Below are positions 9,854-18,750 of a stretch of DNA of 64,000 bases, one piece after another (positions within the stretch are counted from its first letter, which is position 1; every line of letters begins with the position of its first letter). Location: NCBI RefSeq assembly GCF_008274825.1, contig NZ_CP030848.1, positions 2,418,001 through 2,482,000 on the forward strand, given 5' to 3'. A model generated the notes under the pieces. The model saw nothing but the letters and a program-made list of their open reading frames with translations. It did no database searches and was not told where the DNA came from. The stretch comes from Sphingobacterium hotanense (GTDB lineage: Bacteria > Bacteroidota > Bacteroidia > Sphingobacteriales > Sphingobacteriaceae). The position numbers and the translations under genes were made by a program.

Positions 9854-10834
9854 ATGAAAATATATAGAAATCTGGACGAATTCGAACCATTGGATTTTGC
9901 CATTGTTACCATTGGCACTTTCGATGGGGTTCACGTCGGCCATCAAAAGATTCTAAACAAAATAACGGAGTTAGCGAAGCATAACACCGGCGAATCGGTG
10001 CTATTGACCTTCTACCCTCACCCACGTTTGATAATCAATCCTGACGACGATTCTTTACGTCTAATCAACGATATCGAAGAGAAGGTAGAGCAATTAGCAT
10101 TAGCAGGAATCGATCACCTCATCATCACACCATTCACAAGAGACTTCTCTAACCAGACGCCCGAAGAATATATCTCCAATGTATTGGTCAATAAGATCGG
10201 TTGTAAAAAGATCGTCATCGGATACGACCATCACTTCGGAAAAGATCGCAAAGGAACCATCAAAGAACTGATCCACTATGCAAGTATTTTCGATTATACT
10301 GTAGAGGAGATTCCAGAACAGGATATCGAAGATGTAGCAGTTTCATCGACAAGAATTCGCGAATCATTGATCAAAGGTGATATCGACACCGCAAATAAGT
10401 ATTTGGGCTATCCCTTTGAATTAACGGGAACCGTTATCCGTGGCGACCAAATCGGTAGAGAAATTGGTTTCCCTACAGCGAACTTACATATTCATGAAAG
10501 CCATAAACTGATCCCTGCATATGGTATTTATGCGGTGGAAGTGGAAGTATATCCGAGAGCCGCAGATATTGGTACGGGCGAGTATTATCAGCCAGAACCA
10601 GAACGTATAGCAAAAGGGATGTGCTATATCGGCACAAGACCAACGGTTGATGGAATGAATCGTAAGATCGAAGTTAACCTTCTAGATTTTAACGACGATT
10701 TATACAGTAAGAGCGTACGTGTGAAATTCTTATCGTTTATTCGTCATGACCAATGGTTTGAAAGCTTAGATTTGATGAAAGACCAGATCAAGAAAGACGA
10801 AGACGCCATTCGAAACTATTTTCAACAAGTATAA
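9854..10834 (+). CDS. ribF: Bifunctional riboflavin kinase/FAD synthetase RibF
   Basis: RibF phosphorylates riboflavin to FMN and adenylates FMN to FAD. The 326-residue protein has an N-terminal nucleotidyltransferase domain (about 1-180). Its IGTFDGVHVGHQ motif lies near 20-31 and its SSTRIRE motif near 175. The C-terminal flavokinase domain (about 185-325) contains GREIGFPTANL and the YIGTRPTVDG stretch. It is transcribed with truB and ends at a strong terminator. The order is as in many bacteria. Confidence 0.97.
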   Translation: MKIYRNLDEFEPLDFAIVTIGTFDGVHVGHQKILNKITELAKHNTGESVLLTFYPHPRLIINPDDDSLRLINDIEEKVEQLALAGIDHLIITPFTRDFSNQTPEEYISNVLVNKIGCKKIVIGYDHHFGKDRKGTIKELIHYASIFDYTVEEIPEQDIEDVAVSSTRIRESLIKGDIDTANKYLGYPFELTGTVIRGDQIGREIGFPTANLHIHESHKLIPAYGIYAVEVEVYPRAADIGTGEYYQPEPERIAKGMCYIGTRPTVDGMNRKIEVNLLDFNDDLYSKSVRVKFLSFIRHDQWFESLDLMKDQIKKDEDAIRNYFQQV

Positions 10835-10840
10835 TCAATA

Positions 10841-10878
10841 AAAAAGCATCGGTTTTTTCAGAACTGATGCTTTTTTTT
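10841..10878. terminator. Bidirectional terminator after ribF
   Basis: AAAGCATC/GATGCTTT stem flanked by an A-run on the left and eight T on the right. It can terminate ribF and also transcription from the minus-strand regulator gene at 10961-11242. Confidence 0.85.
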
Positions 10879-10960
10879 AAACGGTCAGTCTATAATATTG
10901 TGGCGGTGTTTGACTGAATATTTAGACCACTTCTCGATTGATCATTTATTTACCCCTTCC

Positions 10961-11242
10961 TCACAACAAATCTAAGTCCTGAAGTTTACGACCGAAAACG
11001 TCGTCTGCTGCAAGTTTTAAGAAATCATCTTGAAGGCTTAAGACACGTAATACATTGAAATATGCACCCATAGCAACACTAGTATGACCCTTTTCGACCA
11101 GATACAATGTAGAACGTGCTATACCTGCTCGCTCTGCTACCTGTACAGCAGTCAACTTACGACGTTTCCGTGCTAGTTTAATATTCTCTCCCATCTGTTC
11201 CAATATAAATTGGAACTTGGGTAATACAGGTTGTCTTCTCAT
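10961..11242 (-). CDS. XRE/HipB-like helix-turn-helix protein, without a HipA partner
   Basis: This 93-residue protein has an XRE-type helix-turn-helix at about 18-70 (LARKRRKLTAVQVAERAGIA, then STLYLVEKG). The C-terminal tail ends DVFGRKLQDLDLL. This form of small XRE protein typically precedes a HipA-type kinase toxin, which it represses and neutralises. Here the 120 bases downstream hold only a terminator, so no HipA gene follows. It may be an orphan antitoxin left after toxin loss, or a stand-alone repressor. The DNA-binding domain is certain; the HipB assignment is an inference from overall similarity. Confidence 0.8.
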   Translation of the reverse strand: MRRQPVLPKFQFILEQMGENIKLARKRRKLTAVQVAERAGIARSTLYLVEKGHTSVAMGAYFNVLRVLSLQDDFLKLAADDVFGRKLQDLDLL

Positions 11243-11398
11243 TTAAATGTTCGTTATTCCAATCAAAAATAATGATTATGTTTGAAATAACGAACAATGA
11301 ATGCATTATACTATTTGAACAAAATATCGTGTCATTTTTAACGAAATTAAAATTGGAAAGTCAAAAACCTGCGGTTGAGGTATTCAGCATAAAACTCT

Positions 11399-11864
11399 TT
11401 ATCGCAGCAAGGAATTCAGGTATTCTTGACCTATTGGACTGGCAACCGGATATTCCTCTTCTTGCTCCTTTTTCATCTTTCCAATTTCCCCTTCCACATT
11501 AATTGCGGCGATGGGAGTCGTAAAATAATCGTTCGCTTTCTGTAAATATTTGTTATAAATGTTAAACAGCGTATCTGATACATTGATATCCTTACCTGAG
11601 GATATTCTTAACACATATTGATTACGGACCATATCGATATTCCAATAGATTCGATAGATTACCGCTTTAATATCGCGCATAGCCTCATCAGGAATCTTTT
11701 TAATACCGGTCGCATAGTCGATGTCGTTAATATTTCATATCGACCTCAATATATTGATCGCTTTTCGCCAGCGACTCTACGTTCGGCTCAACATGTTTCG
11801 AAGACTGACATGCTAATAATGACATGATCAGTACTAGGGCAATTAGAATAATTGGATTTTTCAT
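11399..11864 (-). pseudogene. Frameshifted small lipoprotein gene
   Basis: The ATG at 11864 opens a lipoprotein signal peptide whose lipobox is LLAC (Cys near residue 19). This frame stops at 11727 after 45 residues (...YIEVDMKY). The +1-shifted frame continues without interruption from about 11741 to 11399, beginning NINDIDYATGIKKIP and including YWNIDMVRNQYVL. The two parts meet within about 15 bases, so a one-base indel near 11730-11740 explains them. Repaired, the product would be about 150 residues. I do not recognise the family. It may be real decay or a sequencing error. Confidence 0.7.
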
Positions 11865-12188
11865 AACAAATATTTTAATGGTCAATTTTATAGTGCTGAG
11901 ATTGCTGAAATAAGGATTTACCTACAGAGTAAGCCTACCCTAATGAGCGATTCGACAAAGGAAGCAGCCGAACAGATAATCAACATCTCATTCAAATTTA
12001 TCGTTTTAAATCTTATAACGAAATATATTATCCTACAACTTACATACTATAAAAAAGCGTTTCATAGAAAAAATAGCTTCTCATATCCCCCCTCCTCAAT
12101 TACCGATTGCAGGAGACACAAAATTTTTATCGCAATGAATAATCGATTGTACCATATGACCAGTTTGGGTCTCTCCTATTGATGTCCT
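11865..12188. other. Intergenic stretch without a recognisable gene
   Basis: A/T-rich sequence between the broken lipoprotein gene and the palindromic repeat. Short open frames here (for example near 11943-12182, +) lack a ribosome binding site and coding character. Confidence 0.5.
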
Positions 12189-12267
12189 AATACAAACCCC
12201 AATCATAGCCCCTCTAAAAGGGCTATGATTGGGGTTTGTATTGGGTTTGAATTGGGTTTAAAAGGGG
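12189..12267 (+). repeat. Palindromic intergenic repeat, copy 1
   Basis: A perfect 23-bp inverted repeat (12189-12211 and 12220-12242, arms starting AATACAAACCCCAATC) has the 8-nt loop CTCTAAAA. It is followed by tandem units TTGGGTTTGA/ATTGGGTTTA and then AAAGGGG. Related copies lie at about 35681-35776 (opposite strand) and 53573-53655. The remaining sequence to 12402 shows no gene. Confidence 0.85.
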
Positions 12268-12402
12268 ACTAGTATTTAGTAGTTAGTACTTATTATTAAG
12301 ACTTAGAGCTACTTATTAAAGGTGCATGTTTTGATTTGAGAGAAGATGGGAATTGCTGAAATTCTTTGTCTATTTTTTTGATTTTCTGCACTACCCTAAA
12401 AG

Positions 12403-12437
12403 AAAAAGAGGTTATCTGCAATAGATAACCTCTTTTT
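12403..12437. terminator. Bidirectional terminator downstream of the small lipoprotein
   Basis: Perfect 15-bp stem AAAAAGAGGTTATCT/AGATAACCTCTTTTT with a 5-nt loop (12403-12417, 12423-12437). It lies 18 nt past the stop of the minus-strand gene ending at 12456. Confidence 0.9.
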
Positions 12438-12455
12438 ATATATTTCTCAAAACCA

Positions 12456-12701
12456 TTAATTGTACCAATGTACGCTTGTATGGTGATGTCTTCCGTTATT
12501 GCCGCGATTGCCGTTATTCCCCTTCTTGCCTTTATATTTTTTCTTTTGTTGTCCTGGAGCAAAATGCTTAGCAGATTTTTTACCGTAAATCTTTTTTGCC
12601 TGCCCTGGAGGCATCCCGTGTGGGTGATGTCTGTGGCTATAACAAGACGCTGCTGTCAAAGCTAACATAACCACCATTATTAATCCAATTATCCGTTTCA
12701 T
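12456..12701 (-). CDS. Small basic His/Gly/Asn-rich lipoprotein
   Basis: The start is taken at ATG 12701 because it opens a signal peptide, MKRIIGLIMVVMLALTAASC. The lipobox cysteine is residue 20. The mature part of about 60 residues is rich in Lys, Gly, Asn and His (HRHHPHG, GNNGNRGNNGRHHH) and carries the repeated phrase PPGQAKK/APGQQKK. A frame extending upstream to 12749 would bury the signal peptide and is rejected. The product is probably anchored in the envelope. The His clusters could bind metal, but that is only a guess. The function is unknown. Confidence 0.75.
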   Translation of the reverse strand: MKRIIGLIMVVMLALTAASCYSHRHHPHGMPPGQAKKIYGKKSAKHFAPGQQKKKYKGKKGNNGNRGNNGRHHHTSVHWYN

Positions 12702-12806
12702 AAGCATGTGTTCTATTAATCTAGTAGATGTTACCAAATACTCTGCCATTTATTACAAGAATTCGGTAGTTTCTTAATTTAATAGACTTGCTAACCGCGA
12801 AAAGGA

Positions 12807-14123
12807 TTAATCATTTAATAACTGGAATAATGCATGAATTTTTTCTTTGGGCAAAATCAGATAGCCATGTAATTGCATGGTACGTTGATCTCTTGCGCGT
12901 CCTTCCAGTTTAATTTTTTGCCAACGATCAAAAAATGGAAGCCAACTAAGATGTCTGGTCACTGAAGGCGATTTTGAATAGTTTAGATTAAAAACAAGCT
13001 TCGCTTTATCGAAAATAGTATCTGTAGAGCCTTCTTTCCCAGTGAACAAACTGATCAAATCAGCTTGATTAGACTTATTGAATTTATAGAAAAGCTTTTC
13101 TGGTAAATAACCTAGCAGATGAGGCGATGCTTTTAAGCGTAGCAATAGATTCGGAGCATCTATCTCCTGAAGCTGTACAACTTCTTTCATCTCGAAATTA
13201 TCATCATATTCATAAGAAACAATGCTCTCTTCCTGTTTAACATCTTGAGCAAGCCAATGTAAATCTGCATAACCGCCATAATACTGATAAATGCTATCAA
13301 CAGGGACATTCAAGCGATGCAATAAACTGTCTTGCGCTTTTATCCATTCACTTAAGTCGGCATCTAAATAAGCACTCAATACTGCATTGGGTATTGGTTT
13401 GAGTTGTTTTGGTGCATCGGATAATCGCCATTTATCAGATTTCAATAAACCATCTACATGGACACTACCATTTAAGAAGTCGAACGTAAACCAGTTTTTG
13501 TCGACATTTGACCAAAGGATATCACCTTTGCGATCTTCGGTATGTTGCTTAGACCAGTTTAGGGCATTCACCCAGGTGCTTTGATTATCTTGTAATAAAG
13601 CTCTCAGCTTAGGCGACTGATCGGTACTATCTCTGCCGATGGAAAACGCAATACGTTCATCGTTCATCAGTAATGCTAAGTTTTTCTTTTGAAAATAAGA
13701 AAATCCACCCTCTACAGCGGTCGAAACTGAATCTAAATCGATCCTCATATTCGATTTTAAAAATCGCTTAAACCGATTGATATCGCTTACTCGTTGTACC
13801 GTATAATATTGATCGGATTCTTTCTTATCGGAAAATAAAAATAGCGTAGATGGGATGGCCAAGCCTGTTTCCCACAATTTCGGTTTCTTGACGCGAGTGC
13901 TGTCTCTTTTTCCGAAGAAATAAGTATTCGGGTTACTTATTGCATTGCCCATTAGTTCCGATACCAACCCATCCACATTTAACTGTATTAAAGCTTGTGT
14001 ATTTGATGGAATCATAAGATCCTTTGCCTTCGAAGCACGAATCTCCTTATAGATAAAAAGACTTATAGCTAGCACAGCTATAAGTCCAGTTAATATGATG
14101 AACGTCTTTTTTAACCACTTCAT
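12807..14123 (-). CDS. Membrane-anchored protein of unknown function
   Basis: The 438-residue product has one N-terminal membrane anchor (about 7-25, after MKWLKK) and no lipobox, then a large soluble extracytoplasmic region. Its opening IPSNTQALIQLNVDGLV resembles the start of the DUF4836-like neighbour (VPGESNFVLAINGKAF). The two may therefore be distant relatives. It begins 4 nt after the neighbour's stop, so they are translationally coupled. This is the last gene of a three-gene operon starting at 16844. No catalytic motif was recognised. A role in envelope surveillance or stress would be speculation. Confidence 0.75.
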   Translation of the reverse strand: MKWLKKTFIILTGLIAVLAISLFIYKEIRASKAKDLMIPSNTQALIQLNVDGLVSELMGNAISNPNTYFFGKRDSTRVKKPKLWETGLAIPSTLFLFSDKKESDQYYTVQRVSDINRFKRFLKSNMRIDLDSVSTAVEGGFSYFQKKNLALLMNDERIAFSIGRDSTDQSPKLRALLQDNQSTWVNALNWSKQHTEDRKGDILWSNVDKNWFTFDFLNGSVHVDGLLKSDKWRLSDAPKQLKPIPNAVLSAYLDADLSEWIKAQDSLLHRLNVPVDSIYQYYGGYADLHWLAQDVKQEESIVSYEYDDNFEMKEVVQLQEIDAPNLLLRLKASPHLLGYLPEKLFYKFNKSNQADLISLFTGKEGSTDTIFDKAKLVFNLNYSKSPSVTRHLSWLPFFDRWQKIKLEGRARDQRTMQLHGYLILPKEKIHALFQLLND

Positions 14124-14127
14124 TCGC

Positions 14128-16143
14128 TTAGTCTTCCAAATCTAAAGTCCAATTTTCGATTAAATTTACTAAAAATGATAATGCGTTTTCCTGTCCTTCC
14201 GGAAATTCTATCGAAAGTTCACCTTGCATAGAATTGCCTTTGACTTTTGAACCTACCATATAGATATTTCCATATTTGGACAGATCATCTACTGATTTCT
14301 GAACCGAACGGTGTACTGGAATATCAAGGTCGGTTAACATTGCTGGTAGTTTCGGCGTATTAAATAAGGCTACAACTGGGTTTTTCTTTACCAAATTGAT
14401 GAAATCTCTATCACCGGTCGCTCGGAAAGAACCATCTTTAATTGCCTGCAACTTCGTTAAGTCATTGCCCATAAACACGATACCCTTGTCGATTAATAGG
14501 TAAGGTTTAATCGTTTCACGAGAGCTTACTTTGAACTCATATATTCCATCGTGATCGATCAATCCTTCTTCGCGCAAACCAATCTTCACAATTTTTTCAA
14601 AGATGCTTACGTCGTCAGACGAGAACATCCAAAGAAAATCAGGTACTGCTTCGGTTTTAGTACGTTCAACTTCCGTATAGTTATAATCCTCATCGTATTC
14701 GTAGTCGGTATAGGTAATTTCCTTGTTTGTCACGCCATTTAAAACAACCAGGTTATCTCCTTTAAAGACTTTCGCAATGGCTTTCTCATCCAATAGGATC
14801 GCGAAGGAAGTCGCGAATACATCGACGATTTCAGAATAGCGATTGTCGTTATCTTCCCCAAATACACGGGTGACGATTTTCGGAAGATGCTTTAAGTATG
14901 CTTCTGTATTAAGATTTAAAGTAAGAAAACCTAAGGCGTTTTTATCCAAATATTTATAGAATTTAGGATTAAACTTGTTTTGATAGATTTCTTTATAATA
15001 CTTCGCCATCGTTTTATCGAACGCCAAGTCACCTTTCAAGCTCAATTTGTTACCCTCGATAACAGCAGCACCGCTGACAGACTTATAACCGTAGTCGAAT
15101 GCTGGGCGCATTCCTAGGGTGCTGTAGAGCATATCTGTTGGATAGTAATACTTGTAAAAGTCTGCTATATGGTCCATCTCGAAACGGATCAATTCATTGT
15201 CCTTAATATTACGTAGGTTCTTCGAAGTATGGCGTTCTACTTTACCAGCGATAATATCGTTTATCTTTAGATCAACCCAACCGCTCACCAATACATTTTT
15301 TATGGAGTCATTGTGGTTTTCAATCTTGCGATATTCCAAATAGTAATCATCCTGATACTCGTCGCGTTCCAAAACCGAATCAACGTATGCATATTCATCT
15401 TCTTCAGTTTCCATGGTTGCAGGAGGAATTCCTGCTGGTGGCGGTGCGACCATTATCCCTACTTCAACTCCTTCCGCAGCCTCTTCTGCAGCTTCAGCTA
15501 CGGCCTCAACAGCAGCTTCTTCCTCTTCTTCCTCCCAAGCTTCCCACTCTACTTCGGTTGTATCTGCGGGAATTACTGGCGGACCTGGTATTCCAAATTC
15601 CTCAGCAATGGGATCCCCTTCGTGTTCCAAGAAACCATAGCGCTGCTTAATATCATCTCGCTTGAAGTAATTGTCCATCGCAAGACCTCCTAAGATATAG
15701 ATGGTATTGTTATCCCAACTGATACGTAACGTTTTATCCGAGCTGTAGATGGTCGGTAAACCATTGACTTGTACAATTTCCTTCTCTTTGGGAAGCAATG
15801 CTTCAAATTTAGCTTTATCAGATAGCGGGAACAGTGCTCCCAAATACTGGACGCTATCCGTTGTAATTGAATTGATGTAGGCATTTGCGCGGATATCTAT
15901 TCCCATTTCTTGGATATCTTTTGTTCTCAATGGGTTGTTTTTACCCATCACATTGTTAAAGAATCCTGTGCGTGATAGAATGCGATTAACTTGCTCGGCA
16001 TCAACATGTTTAAAGAATGCTTTACCATTGATTGCAAGAACAAAGTTCGATTCGCCAGGAACCTTATTGATCAAATCTTGGGAAAAAACTGGGCTTGCAA
16101 ATCCGATCGCCCCAGCAATCAATGCCATCTTTAATTTATTCAT
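14128..16143 (-). CDS. Secreted DUF4836-like protein with an acidic linker
   Basis: This 671-residue protein has a cleavable signal peptide (MNKLKMALIAGAIGFASPVFSQ). Residues about 22-200 form the first domain. A low-complexity Glu/Ala linker (about 205-245; WEAWEEEEEEAA, then VEAVAEAAEE) follows, then a long C-terminal region. The opening theme of a short hydrophobic strand on self-like NGK sequence recalls the DUF4836 family of Bacteroidota; this assignment is tentative. It is probably periplasmic or outer-surface. It is the middle gene of the operon: the lipoprotein gene ends 29 nt upstream and the anchored protein starts 4 nt downstream. Confidence 0.72.
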   Translation of the reverse strand: MNKLKMALIAGAIGFASPVFSQDLINKVPGESNFVLAINGKAFFKHVDAEQVNRILSRTGFFNNVMGKNNPLRTKDIQEMGIDIRANAYINSITTDSVQYLGALFPLSDKAKFEALLPKEKEIVQVNGLPTIYSSDKTLRISWDNNTIYILGGLAMDNYFKRDDIKQRYGFLEHEGDPIAEEFGIPGPPVIPADTTEVEWEAWEEEEEEAAVEAVAEAAEEAAEGVEVGIMVAPPPAGIPPATMETEEDEYAYVDSVLERDEYQDDYYLEYRKIENHNDSIKNVLVSGWVDLKINDIIAGKVERHTSKNLRNIKDNELIRFEMDHIADFYKYYYPTDMLYSTLGMRPAFDYGYKSVSGAAVIEGNKLSLKGDLAFDKTMAKYYKEIYQNKFNPKFYKYLDKNALGFLTLNLNTEAYLKHLPKIVTRVFGEDNDNRYSEIVDVFATSFAILLDEKAIAKVFKGDNLVVLNGVTNKEITYTDYEYDEDYNYTEVERTKTEAVPDFLWMFSSDDVSIFEKIVKIGLREEGLIDHDGIYEFKVSSRETIKPYLLIDKGIVFMGNDLTKLQAIKDGSFRATGDRDFINLVKKNPVVALFNTPKLPAMLTDLDIPVHRSVQKSVDDLSKYGNIYMVGSKVKGNSMQGELSIEFPEGQENALSFLVNLIENWTLDLED

Positions 16144-16172
16144 ATGTATATCTTGTTAATTTTTATCTGGAA

Positions 16173-16844
16173 TTATTGTAATACTATACTGTTTGCCAAA
16201 TTTACCTGACCGGAAATAAGGCTTGGAATGCTTGTTTTTAGCATGACCGCTTTCTTATTAGGTGATATTTTCGCAACACTGCTAGCCTGCTTTGCCACGG
16301 AACGATCGAAGCGATAAATGCTCGTATAGAAAGCTTGATCGAATGACTTACGATTTTCAGTTTGAAGTTTTGAGAACTCTTTTTTCGCGTCAGCACTATG
16401 CTTGTAGCTTCGAACAAAGGTTTTAGTCTTTGTATCATAGGCATAGCTTGTATTCTCGTTAAAGCGAGATTTAAAATGGGTGCCTAAGGTTTTAGTGTAG
16501 GCGTTTAAAGCTTGAACATTTTGAAAATCACAAGAAATACTAGCTATATAATTATTGAAATCTAAACGATAATTGACGTTCGAGATGCCTTTGGTATTCT
16601 TAAGTAGATTTACCATCGTATTTACTTCTTTCCGGATTTCTGACTCCGAAGGGATTTTAATGCCATCTATTTTGTCCAGCTTCATGAGCGAAGCAGCCTT
16701 AGTCTTGCTCTTGCTAAGGTTTAAAGTTCCCTTTATGGTACCCGATCCATTTGCTTTCATATCGATTTCCTCGACGATATCAAAACAAGAACTCAGGCTA
16801 AAACAAGCAACAAAAAGTAGTAATCCAATTAGTAATTTTTTCAT
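16173..16844 (-). CDS. Lipoprotein, first gene of the envelope operon
   Basis: The start ATG 16844 opens a lipoprotein signal peptide, MKKLLIGLLLFVACFSLSSC, and lies 16 nt after a good promoter. The longer frame upstream would add sequence containing the promoter itself, so it is rejected. The mature 204-residue protein begins FDIVEEIDMKANGSGTIKG. This resembles secreted Bacteroidota lipoproteins in which a dimeric beta-sandwich follows a conserved GSG turn. The function is unknown. Co-transcription with the two downstream genes suggests a shared envelope role. Confidence 0.78.
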   Translation of the reverse strand: MKKLLIGLLLFVACFSLSSCFDIVEEIDMKANGSGTIKGTLNLSKSKTKAASLMKLDKIDGIKIPSESEIRKEVNTMVNLLKNTKGISNVNYRLDFNNYIASISCDFQNVQALNAYTKTLGTHFKSRFNENTSYAYDTKTKTFVRSYKHSADAKKEFSKLQTENRKSFDQAFYTSIYRFDRSVAKQASSVAKISPNKKAVMLKTSIPSLISGQVNLANSIVLQ

Positions 16845-16860
16845 AGAATTTGAATCTAAA

Positions 16861-16891
16861 CGAAAGTACAAACATTTATATAATGCTGAAA
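16861..16891 (-). promoter_or_regulatory. Predicted promoter of the three-gene envelope operon
   Basis: On the minus strand TTTC (16891-16888), a 19-nt spacer, then TACTTTCG (16868-16861), close to TTTG-N19-TAnnTTTG. The ATG follows 16 nt downstream. Confidence 0.6.
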
Positions 16892-17256
16892 TCACTGTTT
16901 TCAGTGAGTTTCTAAACTTAACAATAAAAATGTGAATTAAATCTCTCTTAGTTGACATATTTATATAATCTAAACAGAGAAAACTGAGAAAATTAACGAA
17001 TTAAGCTAGCAAACTATCTACATGTAGAAGGGATACTACATTCCACTTCGATATTCCCATGCATCGTAGCCAATATTCTACTATATCGGAAACATTTTGA
17101 AAGCCGACAAACTGAATTTAATTATTTTGATACTTTTATCCGATAACAACAACAGATTGCTTGAAAAAGTCTTCCGCTATTGTTGCTGCCGGTGAAAATA
17201 CACTATGGAATTCAAGGGTAAACCATGGAGAATCTCTCCACTAAATAATAATTAAA
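16892..17256. other. Divergent intergenic region, nothing further seen
   Basis: About 365 bases between the envelope operon and the two small membrane genes. No gene, RNA or repeat is recognisable. It must hold the promoter of the + strand pair, but I cannot point to a convincing one. Confidence 0.5.
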
Positions 17257-17712
17257 ATGAAATATTTCGTAAAAAACGGAAATGAGTACAAGATGAAAAC
17301 ACCGTGGGGGCTATATTCTCCGATAGTCGGCGGTTTTGCATTAATGACGATTCTGAGTTTTGTTAAAGCGCCAGAATCTACTTTATTTTGGTGGCTTTTA
17401 GCTATGACAATTTTCCTGATCATTTCTTTTCTAAGAAGATGTTTTATCATTGATCTGGATAAAAAACACATCAAAGTTAGACAAGGACTTTTCGGAATTG
17501 GCGACACTATTCTTATAGACAATCAAGAGGGCTTCACGGTGCATGAAATGAAACAACTGTTCATTACAACTAATGTAAGTCTAATGGCGCGTTATGTCAA
17601 CAACAAGGGAAAGTATCGCGAAATACAACTTGCACAAGGAATTTCGAAAAAAATGATTCAAAATCTCCTAAATGAAGTGGAGGAAATATTAAGCAATGAG
17701 CATCAAGGATAA
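17257..17712 (+). CDS. Small membrane protein, PH-domain-like, first of a pair
   Basis: The 151-residue protein has two adjacent hydrophobic helices near 24-36 and 44-58. A beta-rich tail follows (FIIDLDKKHIKVRQGLFGIGDTILI). This layout is typical of bacterial PH-like membrane proteins. The family was not identified. The next gene starts 17 nt before this stop in another frame, which points to translational coupling. The pair ends at a shared terminator. Confidence 0.7.
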   Translation: MKYFVKNGNEYKMKTPWGLYSPIVGGFALMTILSFVKAPESTLFWWLLAMTIFLIISFLRRCFIIDLDKKHIKVRQGLFGIGDTILIDNQEGFTVHEMKQLFITTNVSLMARYVNNKGKYREIQLAQGISKKMIQNLLNEVEEILSNEHQG

Positions 17713-18247
17713 ACTAAATCTTATTAGGCAAATTGATTCTATATCGTTTCAGCCCAACAAGGGTATCAAAAGAAATCTATATTGGTCGGCTGTTGTCGGT
17801 TTTATTGCTTTCGTTGCACTGACGATATTCTGGCAGCAATTAGGCGTGGGTGGTCGGTTAGTTTGCGGATGTATCATTGCATATGTTATCATTTTTGGAT
17901 TTATTGATATTACCTTTCGTCTACATGTGCGCTATACATTCGACAAAGCCAGCAATGCTATTTATAAGGAGAATCCGATTTTGGGTAAGCATAGAATCAT
18001 GAAATTGGATGAAGCGACGATTTTTCAGAGTTCTGAAGTCGGCGAGTGGCACTATAGCCTGGGCAGAAGGAAGAAGGAATTCCTAAAAAGTTATACGATA
18101 AGTCCGTCATTTTTCGAAAGGAAAGCTTCAGAATTAGAAGCCGAAGAATACGAAAGAGAAATTTTAGTGCCGATAATTGAACTTATCGGTGGTGACAATG
18201 TTCTTTCACCCCATTCCGCCAGAAAGGCAGCAACAAACCATAAATAA
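17696..18247 (+). CDS. Small membrane protein, second of a pair
   Basis: This 183-residue protein has a charged N-terminus, two helices near 29-46 and 53-72, and a soluble C-terminal half (RYTFDKASNAIYKENPILG...). The same helix-pair plus beta-rich tail plan is seen in the overlapping upstream gene. They may be paralogous halves of one complex (inference). The function is unknown. A perfect terminator hairpin follows 20 nt after the stop. Confidence 0.7.
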   Translation: MSIKDKLNLIRQIDSISFQPNKGIKRNLYWSAVVGFIAFVALTIFWQQLGVGGRLVCGCIIAYVIIFGFIDITFRLHVRYTFDKASNAIYKENPILGKHRIMKLDEATIFQSSEVGEWHYSLGRRKKEFLKSYTISPSFFERKASELEAEEYEREILVPIIELIGGDNVLSPHSARKAATNHK

Positions 18248-18267
18248 GGTTATTTGAATTTAAACAA

Positions 18268-18300
18268 AATTGGGAGAGCGAGCTCTCCCAATTAAAATTT
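18268..18300. terminator. Terminator between convergent genes
   Basis: Twelve-base arms AATTGGGAGAGC/GCTCTCCCAATT around a GA centre, with AAAATTTT to the right. It separates the + strand pair from panD. Confidence 0.8.
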
Positions 18301-18364
18301 TAGACCTTTCCGGTAAGCATTATTACTACTTTTCTTGATCAGTCGACTATAAGAACGAATTCTG

Positions 18365-18733
18365 CTAGTACTCGTATTTTTCAACCGATTTGATCTGGTT
18401 ATTTCCTTCCGTGAAAACTAAAGTTGGCTGATAGGAATCCGCTTCATCCGGGCTCAGATTGATAAAAGAAAGAATATGCACCGTATCGCCTACTTTCGCG
18501 TGTAGGGCTGCACCTCCATTCATACAAACCTCACCAGAACCTCTTTTCCCAGGTAGTACATAAGTCATAATACGACTTCCATTAACGGCATTGTTAATAT
18601 AGACTTGCTCGTATTTCAAGATACCTGCTGCGTCTAATAAATCAGCGTCAATCGTGATTGAGCCATTGTAAGCAACATTTGCTTCTGTCACTTTAACCGT
18701 ATGAATCTTTGCTTTTAATAGGGTTACTTCCAT
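18365..18733 (-). CDS. panD: Aspartate 1-decarboxylase (pyruvoyl-dependent)
   Basis: PanD makes beta-alanine and CO2 from aspartate, normally for pantothenate and CoA. The 122-residue product contains the self-cleavage site Gly24-Ser25 (AYNGSITID); Ser25 would become the pyruvoyl group. Other active-site residues are in the expected places: Lys9, His11, Tyr22, Arg54, Thr57 and Tyr58. It is therefore predicted to be active. It is the last gene of a three-gene operon, 17 nt after the papain-like protein gene. No panB or panC is nearby. Its partners (a cysteine-synthase-like enzyme and a papain-like protein) hint that the beta-alanine may serve another product. Confidence 0.93.
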   Translation of the reverse strand: MEVTLLKAKIHTVKVTEANVAYNGSITIDADLLDAAGILKYEQVYINNAVNGSRIMTYVLPGKRGSGEVCMNGGAALHAKVGDTVHILSFINLSPDEADSYQPTLVFTEGNNQIKSVEKYEY

Positions 18734-18750
18734 TGATAAATGTATTCTTT

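Noticed and set aside
11272..11502. Open frame on the + strand overlapping the broken lipoprotein gene
   Set aside because: No start context, and it runs antisense to the better supported lipoprotein frame.
15387..15650. Leu/Gln- and Ser/Ala-rich + strand frames within the DUF4836-like gene
   Set aside because: They are antisense readings of the Glu/Ala linker codons of the minus-strand gene.
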